Assembly (NCBI GenBank): GCA_964398915.1
Contig: CAYNOR010000003.1
Span: 62,001 to 126,000 of the forward strand
Direction: 5' to 3'
From: Tichowtungia sp964398915
GTDB taxonomy: Bacteria; Verrucomicrobiota; Kiritimatiellia; Kiritimatiellales; Tichowtungiaceae
Length of the DNA: 64,000 bases
The position numbers and the translations under genes were made by a program. This document shows, one piece after another, positions 41,871 through 50,125 of this stretch; position 1 is the first letter of the stretch; every line of letters starts with the position of its first letter. Below the pieces are notes generated by a model. It did no database searches. It saw only the letters and a list, made by a program, of their open reading frames with translations, and had not been told where the DNA came from.

Positions 41871-42131
41871 ATGGATAAGCACATCATTGTTGGCGTTCAT
41901 ATTACGGAACGGGCGAAGCACGCAGGGGAGATTCAAAAAATATTTACTGAGTTCGGCTGCCAGATCCGTACGCGGCTGGGTCTGCATGAGGCAAATAAAG
42001 GTCTTTGCTCTCCCAATGGATTAATCCTGCTCGATATGGTGGATGACGATGCCAAGGTGGTTGCGTTTAAGAAAAAGCTTCTCGCAATCGACGGGATCGA
42101 AGTTCAATCGATGGTTTTTGATCATGCATAA
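41871..42131 (+). CDS. TM1266-type iron-only hydrogenase system regulator
   Basis: 86 residues with an ACT/NikR-C-like ferredoxin fold pattern: HIIVGVHITERAKHAGEIQK, FTEFGCQIRTRLGLHE, PNGLILLDMVDDD and GIEVQSMVFDH. The family accompanies [FeFe] hydrogenase genes and is thought to be regulatory; no DNA-binding domain is present. ATG 41871 is preceded by GAGGAGG. It is 1.3 kb downstream of hydA with the RAYT gene between, and its stop overlaps the next gene. Confidence 0.82.
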   Translation: MDKHIIVGVHITERAKHAGEIQKIFTEFGCQIRTRLGLHEANKGLCSPNGLILLDMVDDDAKVVAFKKKLLAIDGIEVQSMVFDHA

Positions 42132-43641
42132 GGACTGGAAAAAAACAGAGAAGTGGCTGGTTCCGTTGCTGGTGCTGGCGGGAGCAATTGCACGCTTTGT
42201 GCAACTGCCGTTTTCGTGCATTTGGCTGGATGAGGCGTTTTCGATCAAGCTGGCGAAGGAGCCGCTGGTCGAAATTGTACGTATGCTCAGTTCGGATAAC
42301 GGAAGTCCGCTTTTTTATTTTCTGCTGCACGGCTGGATCCAGTTGTTCGGCGACGGCGAATATGTGCTGACGACGCTGACGATTCTTCTGGATTGCGCCA
42401 TGCTGGCGGCAATTCCTTTTATGCTGCGTGAGCTGTTTGCCGATTCTCGCATTCGCATCACAGGAACGGTGTGCGCCGTGTTTTGTCTGCCGTGTCTGCA
42501 TCAGGCTACCAATCTGCGTTATTATTCATTGATGGTGCTTTGCACGGTGCTTTCCTGGCTCTTTTTCTACCGGGCGCTGAGGCGTGGAACTGTACGTGAC
42601 GGGATGCTGTTCGTTCTTTTTTCGGTTGCCGGGTTTTATGCACACACGTTTTATCTGTTTGTGCCGTTGTCACAGTTTTTTGTTCTGGCGATATTCTACC
42701 GCCGCCGGTTGCGGGCCGGATTTATGGTTTCGATGTTTCTGCTGGCCGGCGTAACACTCTGGCTGCCATCGCTGGCATTGCAGGTGGCCGGATATCTCAG
42801 CGGTTCGACACCGGAAACGGTTCCGGAGCTGGTGCGGTATAACGGCGCATTCGGGGCCTATCTGCTCAGTATTTCCAGTCAGATGCTGGCGCTTGATTCG
42901 ATGAAACTTTTCCGCATGGCCATCGCGGCAATGCTTTGGCTGTTCGTTGTTTTGCAGCTGGTGCGTAATCGCGGCCGGACGGCTGATGACCGGCATGCCC
43001 GCGAGCTTTTCGCTGCGCATCTGGCATCGGTCGGTGTGATTGTCCTGATCTCAATGATCCGTCCGATTTTCTGGCTGGATAAGATGGATCTGATCGGCTT
43101 GCCGCTGGTTTGCGCGCTGACCGGCTATGCTGTTTCAAGATTCCGTTTTTCAACGGCGGCGCTGGCGTTGCTCATCGCGATGAATCTGATTGGTACGGCT
43201 TATTATCTGACCTGGCGGATTACCGGGAAGCTGACGGAGCAACGCGATGTGATCGCACGGCTTGGTTTAGAAATATCTCCTGAGGACGCAGTGGTTGAAA
43301 CCGGTATCAGTCATTTTACCGTGGAGTATTATCTGGGGCAGATGAAAATTCGAACCGGCCCGCGTTATGTTTTTCCGGAAGCTCAGATGACACGGCCTTC
43401 CTGTATCAACCCGAAAAAACTGCTGGAAAATCAGCGGGAGCTGACGCTGGAGGCGGCTGATCTGGTGCAGGTTCTGGGAAATGGAACGGGCCGGATTTAT
43501 GTTTTCTACAGCCCGTATGCGGGGCTTGAGCCGCTTTATATCAAACTCAACGCCGCCTTTGTTCTGGACCGGACGATTCCTGTCCGTCAGCACCCGTGGG
43601 GACCGGTTTATACCGAGGTAAATGTTTATCGACGGCGCTGA
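42124..43641 (+). CDS. membrane glycosyltransferase, GT39/ArnT-like
   Basis: 505 residues with about ten to twelve membrane helices. The first extracytoplasmic loop has FSCIWLDEAFSIKLAKEP; WLDE is the acidic catalytic motif of GT-C glycosyltransferases such as PMT/ArnT. Further family-like segment: SPLFYFLLHGWIQLFG. A soluble C-terminal domain follows the last helix (~residue 370). It probably transfers a sugar from a polyprenyl-phosphate donor in the periplasm; substrate unknown. ATG 42124 overlaps the preceding stop. Confidence 0.82.
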   Translation: MHKDWKKTEKWLVPLLVLAGAIARFVQLPFSCIWLDEAFSIKLAKEPLVEIVRMLSSDNGSPLFYFLLHGWIQLFGDGEYVLTTLTILLDCAMLAAIPFMLRELFADSRIRITGTVCAVFCLPCLHQATNLRYYSLMVLCTVLSWLFFYRALRRGTVRDGMLFVLFSVAGFYAHTFYLFVPLSQFFVLAIFYRRRLRAGFMVSMFLLAGVTLWLPSLALQVAGYLSGSTPETVPELVRYNGAFGAYLLSISSQMLALDSMKLFRMAIAAMLWLFVVLQLVRNRGRTADDRHARELFAAHLASVGVIVLISMIRPIFWLDKMDLIGLPLVCALTGYAVSRFRFSTAALALLIAMNLIGTAYYLTWRITGKLTEQRDVIARLGLEISPEDAVVETGISHFTVEYYLGQMKIRTGPRYVFPEAQMTRPSCINPKKLLENQRELTLEAADLVQVLGNGTGRIYVFYSPYAGLEPLYIKLNAAFVLDRTIPVRQHPWGPVYTEVNVYRRR

Positions 43642-43643
43642 TT

Positions 43644-44126
43644 TCAGAGCAGCTCGTAATCCAGCATGGTCTTGTAATCAAAGGTGAAGCGTCCGGTAAA
43701 CTTTTCTCCGGCAAGCAGTTTCGGGTACCAGACCGGATCATCCGCCCACATATTTTCCCACGGCAGGTCGGTTACAGGGAACCAGTGCGGGATGGCCTCG
43801 TCGGTTTCGGTCGGTGTGCCTTCAAATTCTGTCGCAGTGAAAACCTCGCCGTGAATACTGTGTCCGTCGATGAATTGAAACATGAGGGTTCCAGCGTGAA
43901 CAGGATTGAGCGGTGTAATGCAAAGTTCCTCCTGCGTTTCGCGCACGGCGCATTCCAAAGCGGTTTCCCCCGGTTCGAGCCGTCCGCCCGGTGCGTTGAA
44001 ATAGCCCGCGCCAAAGCCGCGCTTTTTATGAATAAGCAGCATCCGGCCGTTTTGCAGAATAAACATCAGAGTCGCCCGTTCTTTCGGGTTCCAGTTTGCC
44101 CAGTCAACTTCTGCAACAGTTTTCAT
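43644..44126 (-). CDS. Nudix hydrolase (MutT/8-oxo-dGTPase type)
   Basis: 160 residues. Nudix box GRLEPGETALECAVRETQEE (GX5EX7REXXEE pattern, metal-binding glutamates intact). LMFILQNGRMLLIHKKRGFG at the start and FNAPGGRL before the box resemble MTH1-like purine nucleotide diphosphatases. It probably sanitises oxidised nucleotides. Translationally coupled to the methyltransferase gene upstream (ATGA overlap). Confidence 0.9.
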   Translation of the reverse strand: MKTVAEVDWANWNPKERATLMFILQNGRMLLIHKKRGFGAGYFNAPGGRLEPGETALECAVRETQEELCITPLNPVHAGTLMFQFIDGHSIHGEVFTATEFEGTPTETDEAIPHWFPVTDLPWENMWADDPVWYPKLLAGEKFTGRFTFDYKTMLDYELL

Positions 44127-45289
44127 TTTGCAATTTTCGGCGATGCGTAGAGATCAATTTTGCCGAGGATGCCTTCCAGTCCGCCGTTGTTGAGTTCTTT
44201 TTTCCATTCCGGCTTGAGGCCGACTTTTTTGAGGAGTTGCCGGTCGCCTGCATAAACATAGGCGGTACAGCCGGTGCAGCGCTGTTTGAGAAAATCGCCG
44301 AACTCTTTCATCAGTGCTTCCGCCGATTCCCGGTCGCCAAGCCGTACGCCGTACGGCGGGTTGACGACTATGGTGGAGGTTTCAATCTTCGGATAATCCT
44401 GAAAGCTTTTTTCCGAGCATTGGACGCGATCTTTGCAGCCCGGCAGATTGTTCAGATTGGTGCGTGCGGCACGTACCGCGTCCCGGTTCATATCGCTGCC
44501 GGTCAGCAGTCCGGCGGGCAGCGGGCGCATTAAGCCGTTGGCCTGGTCTCTTACTTTTTTCCAGACATTGGAATCAAAATCCGGAAAGTGCTCAAAGCCC
44601 CATTTTTTACGGAGGAACCCGGCTGGAATGCGGCAAATTTGCATGGCGGCTTCGCAGAGCAGGGTGCCGGAGCCGCACATCGGATCAATCAGCGGGCGTT
44701 CGCCGTCCCAGCCTGAGAGCCGGATGATGGCCGCCGCCAGCGTTTCCTGCATTGGTGCTTCGACCGATGCAGTGCGGTAGCCGCGTTTATGAAGCGAGCC
44801 GCCGGAAACGTCCACGCTGATCGTGGCGCGGTTGTCGCGGACAAAAAGGTTGATGCCGAGATCGGGCGATTGTACGTCAACATTGGGGCGCTCGCCGGTT
44901 TTCTGGCGGAAGTAGTCGCAGATGGCATCTTTGATTTTAAGCGCGGCGTATTGCGAATGAGTCAGCGACGGGGTGTTCGAGACGGATGCGTTTATTGCAA
45001 AGGTGTCGTTCGGCGTCATGAACTGACTCCAGTCGAGTTTCATGGCGGTCTGGTGAAGATATTTGTCGCTGTGGCAGTCGAAGGTGATCAGCGGGGCGAG
45101 GATGCGCACGACGAGCCGTGAGGTGTAATTGATGCGGTAGAGGGTTTCCGGGTCGGCTTCGAAATGCAGACCGCGGAAAGCGGCTTTAATTCCGGTGGCG
45201 CCGAGACTTTTGAGTTCAGCTTCGGCGGGCTCTTCAAACCCGGTGGCGATCTGGGCGAAATACTGGTTGTGCTGTTGGTATTGGAACAT
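44123..45289 (-). CDS. THUMP-domain rRNA/tRNA (guanine-N2) methyltransferase, RlmL-like
   Basis: 388 residues. N-terminal ferredoxin-like and THUMP region (QIATGFEEPAEAELKSLGAT to ~170), then a Rossmann methyltransferase with DPMCGSGTLLCEAAMQI (motif I), TGSDMNRDAVRAARTNL and catalytic IVVNPPYGVRLGD (NPPY). Matches the N-terminal half of E. coli RlmKL and YpsC-type enzymes, so it most likely makes m2G in 23S rRNA; the exact site is inference. Confidence 0.88.
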   Translation of the reverse strand: MFQYQQHNQYFAQIATGFEEPAEAELKSLGATGIKAAFRGLHFEADPETLYRINYTSRLVVRILAPLITFDCHSDKYLHQTAMKLDWSQFMTPNDTFAINASVSNTPSLTHSQYAALKIKDAICDYFRQKTGERPNVDVQSPDLGINLFVRDNRATISVDVSGGSLHKRGYRTASVEAPMQETLAAAIIRLSGWDGERPLIDPMCGSGTLLCEAAMQICRIPAGFLRKKWGFEHFPDFDSNVWKKVRDQANGLMRPLPAGLLTGSDMNRDAVRAARTNLNNLPGCKDRVQCSEKSFQDYPKIETSTIVVNPPYGVRLGDRESAEALMKEFGDFLKQRCTGCTAYVYAGDRQLLKKVGLKPEWKKELNNGGLEGILGKIDLYASPKIAK

Positions 45290-45411
45290 GCGGTGGAGAG
45301 TATTTTAAAAACCGGAGTACGAATATCGAAATTAGAAACAATTTTCATCGTGCTATGCATGCAAAGAAAGCTTTTGCGGGTTTTGTCCGGCTCTGGTAGG
45401 TTCTCGGGCTA

Positions 45412-46728
45412 ATGAAGCGGGCATTTTGCAGGGGATTTATATTTTTGACGGTGGCGGTACTCGGCAGTACGGCCCCCGCAGGAAGCCTTTTCCCGTTTTA
45501 TGACAACGCGCAGACAGCGCAAGGGTCTTTTTTTGCGGTTCGTCCGTTTTATTCTCATACCGTTATTGAGACCGGCGAGATACGTGACTACTTCTGGCCG
45601 CTTTATTCGCGTAAGGAATTTAAGGACGAGCAAAGCTCCCGTGCGATGGTTTTCTGGTACACCCATAAATTTCCGGAGAAAGACGCAAGTCCGCGTGAAC
45701 GCAATTGGCTGCTGCCGGTTTATTTCCAGGGGCGTGATGTGCACGGCAAAGGGTATTTTGCCCTTTTTCCGCTGGGCGGAACGATCAAGGAATTTTTAGG
45801 CCGGGATGAAATCATGTTCGTGCTTTTTCCAGTGTATGGAAACAGCCGGATTAATGAGGTTAAAACGACCAGCGTATTCTGGCCGATCTATTCCCGCACG
45901 CGCGGTGAAGGCATTCAGCGTGACCGTGTTTTTCCAATCTATGGAAAATCGGTGCTGGAAGGGAAATATGAAAAGCATTTTGTGTGCTGGCCGTTCTGGA
46001 CATCCGCTGAATATTTTTATCCGGGTGATTCAGGGAAATCCTGGCTTCTTTTCCCGATTTGCGGCCGGTCTAAACTGGAGCATGAACGCACCGTTTGGGT
46101 CATTCCTCCTTTTTTCCGGTTTACAAAAGGCGACCGTCAGAACCGGATTTTATGCCCCTGGCCGTTTTTCCAGAAAATGGACAGCAAGTGGCACGACAAA
46201 TTTTATATTTGGCCGCTTTGGGGTGAGGATCAGTACGAGGACGGTTTGAATCACCGAACCTTTCTGCTCTGGCCGTTTCTCTGGTCGGAAAAAACAGAAC
46301 AGTCCAGTTTGACCAAAGTCCGGCGCATGGCATTGCCTTTTCTTTATTTCGAGCGCGGTTTTCTTCGCGAGGAAGGTGTCGAAAAAGACGACCGGAAGGT
46401 GGTTTTCAATTATTGGAAAATATGGCCGCTGATGAGCTGGCAGCGCGAAGATCAGGTTTCCCGGTTCCGGATGCTGGAGCTCTGGCCGATAAAGAACAGT
46501 CCGCCTGTTGAACGCAACTGGGCACCGCTTTGGACGTTGTATAAGCGGACTAATGCGGACGGGATTATTCGTAAAGATGTGCTGTGGTTTATCTGGCACA
46601 GTGAAAATGAGCCGGTCGTTGAGCGTAAGGAATGGTCTTTACTGAAAGGTTTGCTGGCGTATAAAGGTGAAGGTCAAAAGAAGAGTTGCAGAATTCTTTA
46701 TTTTATACGGTTAGGGGATGGCGAATGA
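45412..46728 (+). CDS. secreted WP-repeat beta protein of unknown function
   Basis: 438 residues with a signal peptide (GFIFLTVAVLGSTAPAGS). The mature protein is a chain of about 12 imperfect repeats of 25-35 residues, each with an aromatic-Pro core: YFWPLYSRKE, NWLLPVYFQG, SVFWPIYSRT, HFVCWPFWTS, FYIWPLWGED, FLLWPFLWSE, LELWPIKNS. The alternating pattern suggests short beta strands, possibly a barrel or propeller in the periplasm or outer membrane. Not recognised as a named family. It overlaps mlaE by ATGA and heads the mla operon, suggesting a role in lipid transport or outer-membrane homeostasis. Confidence 0.7.
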   Translation: MKRAFCRGFIFLTVAVLGSTAPAGSLFPFYDNAQTAQGSFFAVRPFYSHTVIETGEIRDYFWPLYSRKEFKDEQSSRAMVFWYTHKFPEKDASPRERNWLLPVYFQGRDVHGKGYFALFPLGGTIKEFLGRDEIMFVLFPVYGNSRINEVKTTSVFWPIYSRTRGEGIQRDRVFPIYGKSVLEGKYEKHFVCWPFWTSAEYFYPGDSGKSWLLFPICGRSKLEHERTVWVIPPFFRFTKGDRQNRILCPWPFFQKMDSKWHDKFYIWPLWGEDQYEDGLNHRTFLLWPFLWSEKTEQSSLTKVRRMALPFLYFERGFLREEGVEKDDRKVVFNYWKIWPLMSWQREDQVSRFRMLELWPIKNSPPVERNWAPLWTLYKRTNADGIIRKDVLWFIWHSENEPVVERKEWSLLKGLLAYKGEGQKKSCRILYFIRLGDGE

Positions 46729-47546
46729 TCGCTCCGTTTAAAGAAATATACAGATATTTGGATTTGCCGATCCGGTCGTCCCGTCGCCTCGGACGGATCA
46801 TTCTGATTGCCTGCCACGATATGGGCAATGCGTTGATTATGCTCGCCTCGGCGACTCTTTATATCCGCACAATCTGGAAGCCTCGTGCGCGTCGTGAGAC
46901 GGTTGCTCAGCTGTACGTAACCGGCATCAAGAGTCTCGGTGTCATCACGGTCGTGGCCTTTTTTACCGGCATGATCCTCGCCTTGCAGACCGGCCTGGAA
47001 TTGCGCCGCTTCGGGCAGGAAGTGAATATCGGGACGGCGGTTACCATTGTGATGATCCGCGAGATGGGGCCGTTTATGACGGCTTTGATCATCGCGGCCA
47101 GCGTCGGTTCAGCCATTGCTGCGCAGCTCGGCACCATGGCGGTTTCCGAAGAGATTTCTGCTCTGGAAGTGATGTCGATTAACCCCAACCGGTTTCTAGT
47201 GATGCCGCGTTTGGTTGCGCTGGCCGTCATGATGCCGATTCTTACGGTGTACACCAACATCCTTGGCATCCTCGGCGGCGGGATTGTCGGGTCGACTCAG
47301 CTGGGCGTGGCATTTCAAGCGTATCTCGACAACGCTACGCGCTACGCTGAAAACAAGGACCTTTATGTCGGACTTTTCAAGGCCGCCGTTTTCGGCGTTA
47401 TCATTGCCACGGTAGCCTGCTATCAGGGTTTAACTACCACTGAGGGTGCGGTCGGTGTCGGTCGCGCCACCCGCCAGACCGTGATTATTTCATTCCTGAT
47501 GATCCTGATCGTCGGTTATATGATCACAAGGCTGTTTTACATATGA
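46725..47546 (+). CDS. mlaE: MlaE-like ABC transporter permease
   Basis: 273 residues from ATG 46725, about five to six membrane helices. MlaE family marks: FFTGMILALQTGLELRRFGQ, VNIGTAVTIVMIREMGPFMT, TMAVSEEISALEVMSINPN and FGVIIATVACYQGLTTTEGA. Inner-membrane permease that moves phospholipids between membranes together with MlaF and the MCE protein MlaD. The start overlaps the WP-repeat gene, and its stop overlaps mlaF. Confidence 0.94.
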   Translation: MIAPFKEIYRYLDLPIRSSRRLGRIILIACHDMGNALIMLASATLYIRTIWKPRARRETVAQLYVTGIKSLGVITVVAFFTGMILALQTGLELRRFGQEVNIGTAVTIVMIREMGPFMTALIIAASVGSAIAAQLGTMAVSEEISALEVMSINPNRFLVMPRLVALAVMMPILTVYTNILGILGGGIVGSTQLGVAFQAYLDNATRYAENKDLYVGLFKAAVFGVIIATVACYQGLTTTEGAVGVGRATRQTVIISFLMILIVGYMITRLFYI

Positions 47547-48313
47547 TTACCTTCGATAAAGTAACTAAACGACTCGGCGGTAAAATTGTCCTCAATGAGG
47601 TCAGTTTTGAAGTGCCGAAGGGTGAAACGTTTGTGATCGTCGGACTTTCCGGTGCGGGCAAAAGCGTTACGCTGAAACATATGGTGCAGTTGATGCGTCC
47701 GGATAGCGGTGCGATATGCATCGGCGATGATGTTATCAGTGAAGCGCGCGGGATGGATTTAGAGCGCATGCGCCGTCGCTTTGGTGTCCTTTTTCAGGGA
47801 GCCGCATTGTTGCAATGGCTTACCGTTTTTGAAAACGTGGCGCTGCCGCTTCGTGAGCTTACGAAATTGAGTGAAGAGGAGATCGAAAAAACTGTCCGTG
47901 AAAAGTTGCGAATGCTGAATATGGAAGAGGCTATGGAGAAATTTCCAGCAGATCTTTCCGGCGGTATGCAGAAACGCGTCGGTTTGGCCCGCGCCATTGT
48001 CATGAACCCGGAAATTATTCTCTATGACGAGCCGACTTCCGGACTCGACCCGGTGACTTCGCGTCTGATTGATAAGCTGATCGAAAATCTGCGCAAAGAG
48101 CTCGGTATAACCAGTGTGGTTGTCACGCACGACCTGCACAGTGCGTTGGCCATCGGCACCCGCATTATGATGATTGACGGCGGGAAAATTGTCGAAAACG
48201 CCGCACCTGAAGATTTTATTAAATCAACCAACGAAACCGTACAACGTTTCCTCGAAGCCCAGTATATTACCCTGCGAGGGGCCTGGGAGGAAGGAATGGA
48301 GCACCATGTCTGA
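47543..48313 (+). CDS. mlaF: MlaF-like ABC transporter ATP-binding protein
   Basis: 256 residues. Walker A VGLSGAGKSVTL, signature DLSGGMQKRVGLARAI, Walker B PEIILYDEPTSGLDPV and switch His VTHDLHSAL are all intact. N-terminal MITFDKVTKRLGGKIV is typical of Mla/Ttg2A ATPases. Powers phospholipid transport with MlaE. Overlaps mlaE (ATGA) and mlaD (8 bp). Confidence 0.95.
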   Translation: MITFDKVTKRLGGKIVLNEVSFEVPKGETFVIVGLSGAGKSVTLKHMVQLMRPDSGAICIGDDVISEARGMDLERMRRRFGVLFQGAALLQWLTVFENVALPLRELTKLSEEEIEKTVREKLRMLNMEEAMEKFPADLSGGMQKRVGLARAIVMNPEIILYDEPTSGLDPVTSRLIDKLIENLRKELGITSVVVTHDLHSALAIGTRIMMIDGGKIVENAAPEDFIKSTNETVQRFLEAQYITLRGAWEEGMEHHV

Positions 48314-49238
48314 TAAATACACTAAAGAACTCAGTATCGAAGTCCTTGTAGGCTTCTTCATGTTTGTTATCCTCATCGCACTGGGTGTTTTCACAATCAT
48401 CCTGAGCCGGCAGAATTTTTTGCAGAAACGCTATCCGGTCGCTGTGCTTTTCAGTGAAGTCAGCGGGTTGCGCGAAGGAGATCCTGTCTTTTTGCGCGGC
48501 ATGAAGGTCGGTGTGGTGAAGGAGACCGCGCTGGATAATAGTCATGTGGTTGTTCGTGCAGACCTTGATGTGCCGGCGCGGTTCCGTGAAGGCTATAAAG
48601 TGGAAGTGGTTGCTTCCTCCATGCTCGGCGGTAAACAACTGAAAATCGAAGAGGGACCTCTGAATGCGCCGTTACTTCCGGAAGATGCACTCATTACGGG
48701 TACTGAACCGACGGATATTCTTGAAGAACTCGGGGCGGCGGTGGCTGGCATTCGGCAAATGACCGATCAGGTTTCTGCGGGGAAAGGTACGATCGGGAAG
48801 CTCATTTACGAAGAGGAGGTCTATACCAGTTTACAGGAGACACTGGCTGATCTGCGCGATGTCAGTGCAAAGCTGGTCAAGGGGGAGGGAACCTTAGGCA
48901 AGCTGCTGAATGACGAAACGGTTTATACCGATTTGCAATCGACCATGTCGAATTTGAAGGATGTCAGTGGACGGTTGGCAAACGGCGAAGGCACTCTGGG
49001 TAAACTGCTGGCCAAGGATGATCAGCTTTATCAGGACATCAGCGCCACCATGACGAACCTTCGCACGATAACGGACAAGATCGGTTCCAGTGAAGGTACG
49101 CTCGGCAAGCTGGTTAATGACGATGAGATTTATGTCGAGGCGCAGAAGCTGCTTAAAGAACTCCGCGCAGCAATTGACGACATGCGCGAAACTTCACCGG
49201 TGACAACCTTTAGCACCGTTCTTTTCGGAGCCTTTTGA
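48306..49238 (+). CDS. mlaD: MlaD/MCE-domain lipid transport protein with C-terminal repeats
   Basis: 310 residues. One N-terminal membrane helix (EVLVGFFMFVILIALGVFTI), then an MCE domain (~40-125: VAVLFSEVSGLREGDPVFLR, GMKVGVVKETAL, SSMLGGKQLKIEEGP). The C-terminal half has four ~36-residue repeats, each with a G-GT-GKL core: KGTIGKLIYEEEVY, EGTLGKLLNDETVY, EGTLGKLLAKDDQLY, EGTLGKLVNDDEIY. These probably form a helical needle or tunnel extending across the periplasm. Periplasmic lipid-binding component of the Mla system. Confidence 0.93.
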   Translation: MSDKYTKELSIEVLVGFFMFVILIALGVFTIILSRQNFLQKRYPVAVLFSEVSGLREGDPVFLRGMKVGVVKETALDNSHVVVRADLDVPARFREGYKVEVVASSMLGGKQLKIEEGPLNAPLLPEDALITGTEPTDILEELGAAVAGIRQMTDQVSAGKGTIGKLIYEEEVYTSLQETLADLRDVSAKLVKGEGTLGKLLNDETVYTDLQSTMSNLKDVSGRLANGEGTLGKLLAKDDQLYQDISATMTNLRTITDKIGSSEGTLGKLVNDDEIYVEAQKLLKELRAAIDDMRETSPVTTFSTVLFGAF

Positions 49239-49342
49239 GCCGGGATATTCCGAAGTAAAGTTTTTTTCTTTTAAAAACATAACAAGTTCTGGCTATTTTA
49301 ACTGAGAAATGGTTTTGTCATTCCTTCTACTGGAGGAATGCT

Positions 49343-50125
49343 ATGAACAACTCAGACGGCGGTGACGAAGGGTATCCGGTTTGCGGATTACAGGTTAAAC
49401 GGCCGCTTAAGATAAAAGTGCTTCGGTACGCATCACTGGTGCTGGCGGTTGCCGGACTTATTTTGCTTTATCTTTTTTCGGTTAACCGCGATATCCCCGC
49501 CATAAACATCGGTAGCATCACGCCAACCATGAATTTTGCATGTGTTCGTATTACCGGTGAAGTTGTACGCGATGCCGCATTTTCCAAGGCCGGCGGCCTT
49601 GTTTTCACTGTAAAAGACGGTAGCGGTGAGATTACAGTCATGAGCAGTCGTGTTCAGGCTCAGACGCTCAAAACGGCAGCAAAACTTCCGCGGCGCGGTG
49701 ACCGCATCGAAGTAACAGGGTGTCTTAGTGTCAGTGCCGGTCAGGACGTTAAATTGCGTATGCAGTCGTCTGAACAGCTTGTTCTGAATCGCAAACGGAC
49801 ATCCGCTGTTCCGTCTGCAGTTTCATGTATAAAACCGGCTGAAGTCGTTGCGGCACATCAGGGTGAATATGTTGCTGTTCATGGCGTTCTAAAATTCATC
49901 GATGTGCCCGGCCCCGGCGTCAAAACGCCTTATGTGCTGACATTGGAAGAGGGGGGTGTCGAGCTGGCGGTGGTTTTCTGGGACGATGTGTTCCAGGGTC
50001 TGGAACAAAAACTTCCGATACCCGGAAAACGGATCAGTGCCCGCGGATGCATTGAGGTCTATAACGGGATCGTGCAACTCAAAGTAAGGGACGTAGGCGA
50101 CCTGCGCGTTGTGGAGTCACTGTAA
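49343..50125 (+). CDS. membrane-anchored double OB-fold protein
   Basis: 260 residues. One membrane helix (YASLVLAVAGLILLYLFSVN, ~residues 30-50) follows a polar N-terminus. Two OB-like beta domains follow: ~65-145 (VRITGEVVRDAAF, LVFTVKDGSGEITVMSS, RGDRIEVTGCLSV) and ~165-260 (GEYVAVHGVLKFIDV, YVLTLEEGGVELAVVFWDD, KRISARGCIEVYNGIVQLKV). OB folds of this tRNA-anticodon type usually bind nucleic acid or ligand; here the domain is probably outside the cytoplasm. Stop and start with the next gene are adjacent, so the pair is coupled. Confidence 0.72.
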   Translation: MNNSDGGDEGYPVCGLQVKRPLKIKVLRYASLVLAVAGLILLYLFSVNRDIPAINIGSITPTMNFACVRITGEVVRDAAFSKAGGLVFTVKDGSGEITVMSSRVQAQTLKTAAKLPRRGDRIEVTGCLSVSAGQDVKLRMQSSEQLVLNRKRTSAVPSAVSCIKPAEVVAAHQGEYVAVHGVLKFIDVPGPGVKTPYVLTLEEGGVELAVVFWDDVFQGLEQKLPIPGKRISARGCIEVYNGIVQLKVRDVGDLRVVESL

